Positions 31,506-37,668 of a stretch of 55,037 nucleotides of DNA are shown one piece after another (position 1 is the stretch's first letter; each line of letters opens with the position of its first letter). The stretch comes from a virus, in IMG/VR virus record IMGVR_UViG_3300032223_002281, positions 1-55,037 of that record; one strand, 5' to 3'. Made by a program: the position numbers and the translations under genes. The notes below the pieces were generated by a model. The model ran no database searches, was not told the origin of the DNA, and saw only the letters and a list, made by a program, of their open reading frames with translations.

Positions 31506-31579
31506 GGTCCGTTAGAATAGTTGGTTAGTTCGCTACCCTGTCACGGTAGAGGTCACGGGTTCAAGTCCCGTACGGATCG
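31506..31579 (+). tRNA. tRNA-Asp (GTC)
   Basis: Cloverleaf by eye: acceptor GGTCCGT/ACGGATC (one G-T), D-stem GAAT/GTTC, anticodon stem CTACC/GGTAG with loop CTGTCAC, T-stem ACGGG/CCCGT with TTCAAGT. Discriminator G; CCA not encoded. Confidence 0.9.
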
Positions 31580-31625
31580 CAATAAATAAATATGCAAGCC
31601 AGTGCATAAAAATGCGGGGCGGTCC

Positions 31626-31703
31626 AAAAAATGTCATGATCAAATTTAATTACGATGACCGCCACAAATCTCTAAAAATGTCAAACTAAAATTTAATTAC
31701 GAT
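31626..31703 (+). repeat. Two direct repeats upstream of a promoter
   Basis: Two imperfect 33-base copies, each running AAAAATGTCA, a few variable bases, AAATTTAATTACGATG. The copies start at 31626 and 31674, 48 bases apart (close to five helical turns). They precede the promoter at 31708. Probable operator pair. Confidence 0.6.
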
Positions 31704-31707
31704 GGAC

Positions 31708-31736
31708 TTGTATTTTTGCCGAAGTTAGGGTAGAAT
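31708..31736 (+). promoter_or_regulatory. Promoter after the direct repeats
   Basis: TTGTAT (31708-31713), 17 bases, TAGAAT (31731-31736). It serves the run of small genes from 31769. Confidence 0.65.
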
Positions 31737-31768
31737 TAATACATAACCTACTAACTAAAGGACCCAAA

Positions 31769-32194
31769 TTGAGAGAAAGATCAAAAGGCTATATTGGCCA
31801 AATCGTTGATGGCAAAAAACTAGCAGTAATCGCTAATGGAATCTATAATCTACAGTATAGTAGTAACTTTAGTGAATGTACTGTAGATAATCTTCTATTC
31901 GTTACCCTTGAAGAAAAAAATGTATTTGGCGACAATAAATATGCCTTAGTTTGTTCAGAGGGTGTTGGCTGGGAGCAAGACACTTACGGATGTTTAGAAG
32001 TACCAACAAACATTGGCCAAATGGGTCTATGGAATGGAAGAGTCTTTATATCAGTAGATACAGTTAAAGAATGTCTAACAGATCAAACAGAAGATATCGC
32101 AGACTACATCCGTGTTTTTGGTTCTAGATTAGATAATAACTGTTCCCTATGGCAGTCCAAAATGTCAGTAGTAGACAGTACACTAGCAATATGA
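31769..32194 (+). CDS. Hypothetical protein with TTG start
   Basis: A 141-residue protein (MRERSKGYIGQIVDGKKLAV). AAAGGA lies eight bases before the TTG at 31769, which is used because no ATG fits. The first 40 residues look like a beta barrel; the rest contains GVGWEQDTYGCLEVPTNIGQ. Not recognised. The stop overlaps the next start (ATGA). Confidence 0.6.
   Translation: MRERSKGYIGQIVDGKKLAVIANGIYNLQYSSNFSECTVDNLLFVTLEEKNVFGDNKYALVCSEGVGWEQDTYGCLEVPTNIGQMGLWNGRVFISVDTVKECLTDQTEDIADYIRVFGSRLDNNCSLWQSKMSVVDSTLAI
32161..32184 (+). promoter_or_regulatory. AATGTCAG-class promoter inside a gene end, leaderless
   Basis: AATGTCAG (32161-32168), ten bases, TACACT (32179-32184), six bases, ATG at 32191. 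It combines the AATGTCAG element with leaderless spacing. Confidence 0.6.
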
Positions 32195-32346
32195 CCCAAA
32201 CATACAAACCTTATACCATAGACGAATTAGTTACTCTCATTTATGAGGATAATCTAGAACATTTTGATGACAGAGATACATCAGAAGACTGTGATTGTTA
32301 TATTCATACTACTATTAGAACTATTGTAAAATATTGGGATGAATAA
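32191..32346 (+). CDS. 51-residue acidic small protein
   Basis: MTQTYKPYTIDELVTLIYED, then DDRDTSEDCDCYIHTTIRTI. The start is placed at 32191 because it overlaps the upstream stop (ATGA) and lies six bases after a -10 box. Not recognised. Confidence 0.6.
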   Translation: MTQTYKPYTIDELVTLIYEDNLEHFDDRDTSEDCDCYIHTTIRTIVKYWDE

Positions 32347-32347
32347 T

Positions 32348-32554
32348 ATGTGGACTAAGTATAGTTATCTATGTACTGAGTGTGATTCTCTTATTGAGGT
32401 TATTACTAATAAAACTCCCGTGATGGATCCAGGCTGTGTATGTGGTATTGATACCTTCGTTACCCGAACAGCAGTAGAACCTGAGCAGATGGCTCCTGTG
32501 ATTAGTATCACACCTTCAAACCTTGTAAAAATCAACTCAAACCCCTATAATTAA
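32348..32554 (+). CDS. Zinc-ribbon-like small protein
   Basis: A 68-residue protein: MWTKYSYLCTECDSLIEVIT, then DPGCVCGIDTFVTR. C-x2-C and C-x-C form a likely zinc ribbon, as in the proteins at 23832 and 38510. Its gene contains a perfect TGTGA-N6-TCACA palindrome at 32497-32512. Confidence 0.65.
   Translation: MWTKYSYLCTECDSLIEVITNKTPVMDPGCVCGIDTFVTRTAVEPEQMAPVISITPSNLVKINSNPYN
32497..32512. promoter_or_regulatory. CRP/GlxR-like palindrome inside a gene
   Basis: TGTGATTAGTATCACA, within codons of the zinc-ribbon gene, so it may be chance. It lies 46 bases upstream of the next start. Confidence 0.35.
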
Positions 32555-32557
32555 TAT

Positions 32558-32710
32558 ATGGACCTAAACACATTAAAAGAATATATAAAAATACACAAGA
32601 TATCTCTAGAACAAGACCTAGATGAATGCATGGGAGATTGGGCTATCATTGATGACCTTACTCCCCGTATTGAGACCTTACAGTATGTATTGGAGTTAAT
32701 AGATGAGTGA
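32558..32710 (+). CDS. 50-residue helical small protein
   Basis: MDLNTLKEYIKIHKISLEQD, then ECMGDWAIIDDLTPRIETLQ. Helical and acidic. It starts three bases after the previous stop; the end overlaps the next gene by eight bases. Not recognised. Confidence 0.6.
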   Translation: MDLNTLKEYIKIHKISLEQDLDECMGDWAIIDDLTPRIETLQYVLELIDE

Positions 32711-32942
32711 TAAGTATCCTTTAATCCCCGAACATTTAGAAAAAGGTTTGGAAGATATAACTATCCCATTAATTGATTTAATGCATGGACACCTTAAAGT
32801 TGAAATGCTTGACTGCGAAGAAGCAATGAAAGATAATACTGATAGATATTTGGAAGGGTATATGGAGGCCTTGACAAATATGTATTGCCTAACGTATAAT
32901 TTATCTATAGACCGTAAACACATAGAGGAGACCCTAGTATGA
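32703..32942 (+). CDS. Small helical protein
   Basis: A 79-residue acidic helical protein (MSDKYPLIPEHLEKGLEDIT) with DRYLEGYMEALTNMYCLTYN. A related YxxGxxxAL(T/E)xxYxL pattern recurs in the next gene (NGFAVGLERAYYILF), so the two may be paralogues. Overlaps both neighbours. Confidence 0.6.
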   Translation: MSDKYPLIPEHLEKGLEDITIPLIDLMHGHLKVEMLDCEEAMKDNTDRYLEGYMEALTNMYCLTYNLSIDRKHIEETLV

Positions 32943-33151
32943 CAGACCTAGTCATAGTAAAAGCAACACTTGAAAAAGAAATAGATGAGGCTTGGCACAT
33001 CTTTAATCAGATTGCTACTGAGGAAGAAGAAGATGGCTACTCAGACGCTATGCAATCTATGGAACGAACTGAGGCAAATGGTTTTGCTGTTGGCTTGGAA
33101 CGTGCTTATTATATTTTGTTTAACGAACGCTATATCTCAGAGGCTAACTAA
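32939..33151 (+). CDS. Small helical acidic protein
   Basis: A 70-residue protein (MTDLVIVKATLEKEIDEAWH) with NGFAVGLERAYYILFNERYI at the end. Overlaps the upstream stop by four bases (ATGA) and is directly followed by the next ATG. Function unknown. Confidence 0.6.
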   Translation: MTDLVIVKATLEKEIDEAWHIFNQIATEEEEDGYSDAMQSMERTEANGFAVGLERAYYILFNERYISEAN

Positions 33152-33424
33152 ATGGGAATGCATGATGAATCTTGGTGTGCAGGCTGTGGCTGTAGCATAA
33201 CTTATACAGATGATGAAACAGCACAGTGTGGCACATGTGAACGTGACGACGCTATCTATTTCATTGAAGGTATTATTAGATATGTAGAGAATACCAAAAA
33301 CGAATTAGAGGAGCGCTTGACATTAGCAGACGGGGCTGATAGTATTTATCCATACCTTGAAGGCGCTGTAGAATATACAGACCTTATCCTACTAGAGATA
33401 AAGGATAGATATCAAAATGCCTGA
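33152..33424 (+). CDS. Zinc-ribbon protein with helical tail
   Basis: A 90-residue protein. SWCAGCGCSITYTDDETAQC then GTC give a four-Cys zinc ribbon (C-x2-C...C-x2-C) at residues 9-29; the rest is helical and acidic. Ends eight bases inside the next gene. Confidence 0.65.
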   Translation: MGMHDESWCAGCGCSITYTDDETAQCGTCERDDAIYFIEGIIRYVENTKNELEERLTLADGADSIYPYLEGAVEYTDLILLEIKDRYQNA

Positions 33425-33854
33425 GACATTTATTGAAATGGATTTTGATGAATGGTGCGATAAATACAAACCTATTCAAAACCACATTGACAAGAATGCT
33501 TCATTTGATGGAGCAATGTTTGAAACTTATGGCGATGAAGTTGCATTTGTAAAGGAGCAGGATGGTTCTTATATCTGGACTTATGGCGATGGTGATGATG
33601 GTGGCAGTTATATTTGGAATGGTTGGCATTTTGTTAATCGTATTGGTTACTTTATCACTGAGGTCCCTTGCCCTATTGATACTACAATCCAAATCAAGGT
33701 TAGTTCATATTGGTACTATTGCGAAGGCTGTGATGCTGAGATTGAAGATGATGGCCAATTGATTAATGAAAAGTTCTATGATTTTGAATGTTGCCCGCAA
33801 TGTGCAACACCTGAACAACTAAAAAAAGTAGAGGAAGCATATGCCACTGTTTAG
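33417..33854 (+). CDS. Hypothetical acidic protein with C-terminal zinc ribbon
   Basis: A 145-residue acidic protein. A Gly/Asp-rich aromatic region (IWTYGDGDDGGSYIWNGWHF) is followed by a likely zinc ribbon, YYCEGCDAEIEDDG with CCPQCATP. This composition suggests a conserved phage protein of unknown role. It overlaps both neighbours. Confidence 0.65.
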   Translation: MPETFIEMDFDEWCDKYKPIQNHIDKNASFDGAMFETYGDEVAFVKEQDGSYIWTYGDGDDGGSYIWNGWHFVNRIGYFITEVPCPIDTTIQIKVSSYWYYCEGCDAEIEDDGQLINEKFYDFECCPQCATPEQLKKVEEAYATV

Positions 33855-34020
33855 AATTGAAGCAACACGAGAAACCGTGTATGAGTTTGAGATTGAGGCA
33901 GCAACTGAAGAAGAAGCAGAAGATCAAGTAAGACAAATAGAACTCACGGATGATATTGAAACATATGCCTATGACTGGTATCCTTTAGAAGTACAATCTA
34001 TCGAAGAAGAAGAGGAATAA
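33841..34020 (+). CDS. 59-residue DpnD/PcfM-like protein
   Basis: MPLFRIEATRETVYEFEIEA, then TEEEAEDQVRQIELTDDIET and DWYPLEVQSIEEEEE. A strand, a helix containing ATEEEAEDQV, and a W/Y-containing second strand match the DpnD/PcfM-type layout. Function unknown. The start overlaps the upstream stop by 14 bases. Confidence 0.6.
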   Translation: MPLFRIEATRETVYEFEIEAATEEEAEDQVRQIELTDDIETYAYDWYPLEVQSIEEEEE

Positions 34021-34021
34021 A

Positions 34022-34390
34022 ATGGGAGCACGTATTAATTTTGTTTTTGAAGATGGGTCTGATTCATCTGTAGTACTCTATTCACACTGGGGCCAAGACT
34101 CATGGCAGAAGGACCTTGCAGGTGCCCTGCAGCATGCACAAAAACGACTTGGCGACTCTTCATATGCAACCCGTATGATGATTAGTTATCTTATTCAAGA
34201 TAGTATTTTGGATGAGACTGGTTTTGGTATTTATGCTGTTAATGAAAACGAATATGATTTAGGCGAACAAACCGTAGTCATTAATTTTGTTAACAATACT
34301 ATTACTGATAATGTTGCAGTAGATTTTGATAAGTTTGTGGCAGCGTATGCCACTGTGGCTGAGGACACTGGGTCTCTCCTCAGCGTGTAA
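34022..34390 (+). CDS. Hypothetical conserved actinophage-type protein
   Basis: A 122-residue protein: MGARINFVFEDGSDSSVVLY, SHWGQDSWQKDLAGALQHAQ, then RMMISYLIQDSILDETGFGI. The pattern of an opening strand with FEDG, a SHWGQ motif and a helix is one I have seen in small phage proteins of unknown role. A large terminator-like hairpin follows the stop. Confidence 0.65.
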   Translation: MGARINFVFEDGSDSSVVLYSHWGQDSWQKDLAGALQHAQKRLGDSSYATRMMISYLIQDSILDETGFGIYAVNENEYDLGEQTVVINFVNNTITDNVAVDFDKFVAAYATVAEDTGSLLSV

Positions 34391-34391
34391 T

Positions 34392-34429
34392 AGGAATGGG
34401 GCAGGCTATTGGGTGGCTTGCCCCTTCCT
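34392..34429 (+). terminator. Long GC-rich hairpin after the early operon
   Basis: AGGAA-T-GGGGCAGGC pairs with GCTTGCCCC-TTCCT (one bulge, one G-T), about 14 pairs with a nine-base loop. There is no long U-tract, so it may be a processing or protective element instead of a true terminator. Confidence 0.6.
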
Positions 34430-34463
34430 CCTATATTTGGTACAATAAAGGGTTAGGAGTTAT

Positions 34464-34658
34464 ATGAGACATAAACTTACGGAAGAAGAAAAGGTAGTTA
34501 TTAAACTAAATAATCTATTATCAGACCTAAGACTAGATATAGAAATGATAGGCAGATACCTAGCCAAGATAAGTCCCACAGTCGTGTATAATAGACTTAT
34601 AACTATAGCAGAATCAGCACAATATGAAAAGGAATCTAATAATGACCACAGAATTTAG
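34464..34658 (+). CDS. Small helical basic protein
   Basis: A 64-residue protein (MRHKLTEEEKVVIKLNNLLS, DLRLDIEMIGRYLAKISP). TACAAT at 34441 and TTAGGAG before the ATG form its promoter and ribosome-binding site. It overlaps the next gene by 17 bases. Not recognised. Confidence 0.6.
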   Translation: MRHKLTEEEKVVIKLNNLLSDLRLDIEMIGRYLAKISPTVVYNRLITIAESAQYEKESNNDHRI

Positions 34659-34902
34659 TAAGCGTTGTGAAATCCTATCAGACCTATGGATGAAGTATGG
34701 ACAAGAAGAAGAACTATCTGATTACATGGAATACAATGATTTGGGATTGGCTTTGGCTTTCTCTATCCATGAAGATATTGTAAAATCTACTAATGTTGCA
34801 GAGGCTTACATTAACGAATCCTTTGAACTATTGCTAGAATCTATGAGTATAGAGGATAAAGGGTTTGATACACTAGAGGAGATCTTGTCTAGTAGCAATT
34901 AG
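34642..34902 (+). CDS. Small acidic helical protein
   Basis: An 86-residue protein starting at ATG 34642, seven bases after AAAGGA. MTTEFSKRCEILSDLWMKYG and SDYMEYNDLGLALAFSIHED suggest an all-helical fold. Last gene of the operon; a strong terminator follows four bases after the stop. Confidence 0.6.
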   Translation: MTTEFSKRCEILSDLWMKYGQEEELSDYMEYNDLGLALAFSIHEDIVKSTNVAEAYINESFELLLESMSIEDKGFDTLEEILSSSN

Positions 34903-34906
34903 AATG

Positions 34907-34927
34907 AGAGGCGAAAGCCTCTTTTTT
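34907..34927 (+). terminator. Intrinsic terminator
   Basis: AGAGGC-GAAA-GCCTCT followed by TTTTT: six pairs, GNRA tetraloop and U-tract. It closes the early operon. Confidence 0.9.
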
Positions 34928-35062
34928 CTTTTAACCGACTTTTTTAAAACCGCCCTTTACGAACGACCTTAAAAAATCGCTGGACTTTACGATCCCTCTT
35001 TTACGATCCACTGGATTATACTCCCAAACCTTATATTTGTCAAACAATGGTATAATAATTTT

Positions 35063-35338
35063 ATGAGTCCAAGACATTTTGCAAACTATGCCAAACAACA
35101 TCCTAAAGAATACAAACAATTTTCAGATAACATGTGGAATGGGTTTGTATCTATTACGAAGCATGTTCCTATAGTTAATCGTTTCTTTTCTTTTACCCCC
35201 GACTTCTTGGCAGAAGCCATTGATCTTAAGGATTCAGAAGCAGCAACGGCTTTGGGCGAGGCGCTGGCCGAGGTATACCAATTTTCCCAGGGTATACCAT
35301 TAGATCTCTTTAATACACAATCATTCTTTGAAGAGTAA
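35063..35338 (+). CDS. Hypothetical helical protein, leaderless
   Basis: A 91-residue protein (MSPRHFANYAKQHPKEYKQF, LAEAIDLKDSEAATALGEAL). TATAAT (35051-35056) lies six bases before the ATG. The region just upstream holds three TTTACGA words (34967-35010). Not recognised. Confidence 0.6.
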   Translation: MSPRHFANYAKQHPKEYKQFSDNMWNGFVSITKHVPIVNRFFSFTPDFLAEAIDLKDSEAATALGEALAEVYQFSQGIPLDLFNTQSFFEE

Positions 35339-35760
35339 CAAACACTCTATATAGACAAACAAGTGTTTTTAAATGTTTCCAAACATTTTGTTTGATATAT
35401 TTTAATTTAAAACAATCTAATTAATTTTATTACGATTTAACTCAAAATTTGCCAAAAATCCTTTTACGATGTCACATGTTTTGTGTCAAAACAAAGTTGA
35501 CAAACACTAATGTTTGGTATATAATGCATCCTAATTTGGCAGATATAAAGGTTTGACAAAGGTTTGAAAGTGTGGTATAAGTGTTTGGATATGGGGGGTT
35601 TGAAAAAAGCGGGATTACGACGGCGCCTTTAAAAATGCTCTATTCCCCACTATGCTCCACAACACTCCACTTCTAGACTATTTAATTAAATAATCAGTAA
35701 GATCTATCTGTGGATAAACCTGTGTATAACTATGATTTAAAACCATGATATTATCATTCT
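35339..35760 (+). promoter_or_regulatory. Non-coding region with tandem promoters and DnaA-box-like sites
   Basis: No convincing gene in 420 bases. It holds several AAACA(C/T)T/TGTTTG words, two TTACGAT words, two strong promoters (TTGACA-17-TATAAT at 35497-35525 and TTGACA-17-TATAAG at 35553-35581), and DnaA-box-like sites TGTGGATAA (35709-35717) and TGTGTATAA (35721-35729); another lies at 35862-35870. The transcript from the promoters would run about 180-230 bases before the next start codon. Confidence 0.6.
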
Positions 35761-35859
35761 ATGGACCTATGGATACTATACATTTACTGGATTTACGCTA
35801 TGTTAGGCATATCAGCAGTAGCAATCATTGCTGCTCTTTACGAAGCATTTAAAGACTAA
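35761..35859 (+). CDS. 32-residue membrane micro-protein
   Basis: MDLWILYIYWIYAMLGISAV, AIIAALYEAFKD: one membrane span. TATTAT lies six bases before the ATG, so the transcript is probably leaderless. A DnaA-box-like TGTGGATAA follows the stop. Confidence 0.5.
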   Translation: MDLWILYIYWIYAMLGISAVAIIAALYEAFKD

Positions 35860-35911
35860 CCTGTGGATAACTACTATTGACAAACATTTTTAAAAGGAGT
35901 ACAATTGAAGT

Positions 35912-36067
35912 ATGAACATATACAGAGTATCGTTATTGGATTACGCAACGGCATTTGATCTTGATATCTTTGCCTCAACAGCAGATGAAGCCAAAGCCAT
36001 GGCTATGAAAGAAGAACCTAATATGAGTGTTACTAGAGTAGTTAATCTAACTCCACATGACTCATGA
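35912..36067 (+). CDS. 51-residue DpnD/PcfM-like protein
   Basis: MNIYRVSLLDYATAFDLDIF then ASTADEAKAMAMKEEP and VTRVVNLTPHDS. Strand, helix (STADEAKAMA), strand, as in the 33841 protein. TACAAT lies six bases before the ATG. Overlaps the next gene by 11 bases. Confidence 0.6.
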   Translation: MNIYRVSLLDYATAFDLDIFASTADEAKAMAMKEEPNMSVTRVVNLTPHDS

Positions 36068-36191
36068 TTGCAACTATGAACTAGACCTAGATGGTCAAGT
36101 AACCTGTATTATATGTGGGGCTATGGATGATGACATGAGTCACTCTGATAACAAAAAATCTATGTTTGAGTCTCAGATAGATTTTGAGTAA
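36057..36191 (+). CDS. 44-residue small protein with Cys/His motif
   Basis: MTHDCNYELDLDGQVTCIIC then GAMDDDMSHSDNKKSMFES. The HDCxYELxxDGxxxCxxCG pattern suggests a small zinc knuckle and is frequent in phage micro-proteins. Overlaps the upstream gene. Confidence 0.6.
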   Translation: MTHDCNYELDLDGQVTCIICGAMDDDMSHSDNKKSMFESQIDFE

Positions 36192-36193
36192 AA

Positions 36194-36520
36194 TCAGGGA
36201 ATATCAAGACTTTTAATTGCCTTATTGACCATACGGATCAAACCTTTACGAGTAACCTTATTAGCATCAAATGTCTCAGTATATCCATTTTGAGGCATAT
36301 CCTCCTTACTTAGGAAGTGTCCGTGTTTAGCCCTTAGTGTATTTAGTACTATAGATTCTACGGCTTTTGCCTTATCCCCCTCAAAAAAATGCCAATAGGC
36401 TACAAGCAACCATCCTTTGGTCTTATGGGCAGCAAACCTCTTACCTGATATATTTGATATGCCTATCTTGACAGCCCTATGATATGGGCTATATATTATG
36501 TAAAGTATGGTTTCATTCAC
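36194..36520 (-). CDS. GIY-YIG nuclease-like protein
   Basis: A 109-residue protein starting at GTG 36520, because a TATAAT box ends six bases before it. LYIIYSPYHRAVKIGISN is the GIY-YIG-type core (LYII...VKIG), followed by RFAAHKTKGWLLVAYWHF and AKAVESIVLNTLRAKHGHF with the conserved Glu. This layout matches the T5orf172/Mug113-like branch. It lies convergent to the small genes and next to a tRNA, a common spot for mobile endonucleases. Confidence 0.7.
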   Translation of the reverse strand: MNETILYIIYSPYHRAVKIGISNISGKRFAAHKTKGWLLVAYWHFFEGDKAKAVESIVLNTLRAKHGHFLSKEDMPQNGYTETFDANKVTRKGLIRMVNKAIKSLDIP

Positions 36521-36537
36521 AGTATTATTATACAATG

Positions 36538-36608
36538 CTTCGGGTGATGGTTACGATCCATCTTTATCAGGTTCGGAACCTGGAGTACTACCATTATACG
36601 AACCCGAA
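36538..36608 (-). tRNA. tRNA-Arg (CCG)
   Basis: On the minus strand: acceptor TTCGGGT/ACCCGAA, D-arm GTAT/GTAC, anticodon stem CCAGG/CCTGA (outer C-A mismatch) with loop TTCCGAA, T-stem GATGG/CCATC. Discriminator G, no CCA. The T-loop ATCGTAA is atypical. Confidence 0.75.
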
Positions 36609-36663
36609 TAGATTATAAGTATATCACAGTTGACAAAAAGCATTCTTTTGGTATAATAGTTAT

Positions 36664-36834
36664 ATGAAGAAAGTATATCGCTCACTAGTTAACGGTGCAC
36701 CCTTTATTCTTGCTATGTCTTTAGGGTTAGCACTATTGGAAAATCATATTAATGGGTGGAAGTGTGCATTCATTGCCCTTGCACTTTTGAACAGCGTAAA
36801 ATATCTTATGGATTATGAGTATGGAAATGAATAA
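36664..36834 (+). CDS. 56-residue membrane protein
   Basis: MKKVYRSLVNGAPFILAMSL then GLALLENHINGWKCAFIALA: two hydrophobic segments separated by a short polar loop. TATAAT lies six bases before the ATG, so it is leaderless. It overlaps the next gene by 14 bases. Confidence 0.6.
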   Translation: MKKVYRSLVNGAPFILAMSLGLALLENHINGWKCAFIALALLNSVKYLMDYEYGNE

Positions 36835-36967
36835 AGAAATCAGAGTAAAAGACCGTTATTGGGTTCATATTGGATATTCATGGCGTGGTTTTGGTCTAGG
36901 TTTTAGAATAGACAAATACAGCATAAACCTAGATTTTCTATGGTTTTGGATTGGAATTGAATTTTGA
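36821..36967 (+). CDS. 48-residue aromatic small protein
   Basis: MEMNKEIRVKDRYWVHIGYS, then FGLGFRIDKYSINLDFLWFW. Aromatic, beta-type; possibly membrane-associated. A similar compact GFGxGFxI...LxFLWFWIGIE pattern is familiar from small phage proteins without known role. Confidence 0.55.
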   Translation: MEMNKEIRVKDRYWVHIGYSWRGFGLGFRIDKYSINLDFLWFWIGIEF

Positions 36968-37086
36968 TTAAAAACATTATTATCTTATTATTGGCTTTGA
37001 TGCTTTCAATAGTAGCCATTGATGATGACCACCAAAGAGCAATTGTTAAAGACCTTAACACCTACATATCTCAAATTGGTGAATAA
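36964..37086 (+). CDS. 40-residue membrane-anchored peptide
   Basis: Start at TTG 36964: MIKNIIILLLALMLSIVAID then DDHQRAIVKDLNTYISQIGE. One N-terminal hydrophobic segment with a short polar tail; it could be a signal anchor. The stop overlaps the next ATG (TAATG). Confidence 0.5.
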   Translation: MIKNIIILLLALMLSIVAIDDDHQRAIVKDLNTYISQIGE

Positions 37087-37292
37087 TGATTAACTTTGAG
37101 ATACCTGATCCATTTGAAACATTTGTAACTAAAAAGTATGCCAACTATAATGGTTCTAGGTATAACTTCTTTGCCAAAGAATGGGATTTTAACTGTGGGT
37201 GTTGTGGTGAATTACTCAATGCCCCAAACAAAAAAACGCTAACCAAGATACGTTTATATCATACTAGAAATGAGTGTTTAAATGGATACTGA
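37086..37292 (+). CDS. Zinc-finger-like small protein
   Basis: A 68-residue protein (MINFEIPDPFETFVTKKYAN). WDFNCGCCGELLNA followed by YHTRNEC gives C-x2-C plus H and C, a possible zinc site. Overlaps both neighbours. Confidence 0.6.
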   Translation: MINFEIPDPFETFVTKKYANYNGSRYNFFAKEWDFNCGCCGELLNAPNKKTLTKIRLYHTRNECLNGY

Positions 37293-37404
37293 ACAAACCT
37301 TCGACCAAGAGTTTACTGTTGAAGAATTAACTAAGATTATTGTAGATAACGCTAAGGCTGAGGTTAAGAGTAGGTTTGGCAATAAGAAAAGACATCGTCA
37401 ATGA
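37282..37404 (+). CDS. 40-residue helical small protein
   Basis: MDTEQTFDQEFTVEELTKII, then VDNAKAEVKSRFGNKKRHRQ. An acidic start and a very basic end. Overlaps the previous gene by 11 bases and the next by four (ATGA). Not recognised. Confidence 0.5.
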   Translation: MDTEQTFDQEFTVEELTKIIVDNAKAEVKSRFGNKKRHRQ

Positions 37405-37493
37405 AAGAATGTCAGCATACTTGGTATATGCGTGAACCTGGAATACAATGTACTAAGTGCTTAGTTGTTTGGGAGAAAGATGAAAGAGCCTAA
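37401..37493 (+). CDS. 30-residue Cys/His micro-protein
   Basis: MKECQHTWYMREPGIQCTKC, LVVWEKDERA. The C-x-H...C-x2-C pattern is that of a minimal zinc knuckle, a type frequent in actinophage small genes. Overlaps both neighbours. Confidence 0.5.
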   Translation: MKECQHTWYMREPGIQCTKCLVVWEKDERA

Positions 37494-37605
37494 GATCGTT
37501 TCTATGGATTGGCGTAGCCTTGGCTATTGGCCTGTGTGGAAAGATGGAAAGAAGGTATGGGTGCCTAAAGATAAAGTAACAGATAGCGAGTCGCAAGACT
37601 CGTAA
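37480..37605 (+). CDS. 41-residue small protein
   Basis: MKEPKIVSMDWRSLGYWPVW, KDGKKVWVPKDKV. Basic and aromatic. The stop codon lies directly after a perfect hairpin (CGAGTC-GCAA-GACTCG, 37587-37602). Not recognised. Confidence 0.5.
   Translation: MKEPKIVSMDWRSLGYWPVWKDGKKVWVPKDKVTDSESQDS
37587..37602 (+). terminator. Hairpin with GNRA tetraloop at an operon end
   Basis: CGAGTC-GCAA-GACTCG overlaps the last codons of the preceding gene. GGTTGTTTT follows, so it may act as a weak terminator or as an RNA end stabiliser. Confidence 0.5.
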
Positions 37606-37668
37606 GGTTGTTTTGCCCATCTATTTTGCGCCGAACTTTAAAAGCATATAAATGCTATACTTAAAATA

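Noticed and set aside
35590-35635. A 13-codon frame (MGGLKKAGLRRRL) downstream of the tandem promoters
   Set aside because: No ribosome-binding site, and the distance to the -10 box does not fit the leaderless pattern.
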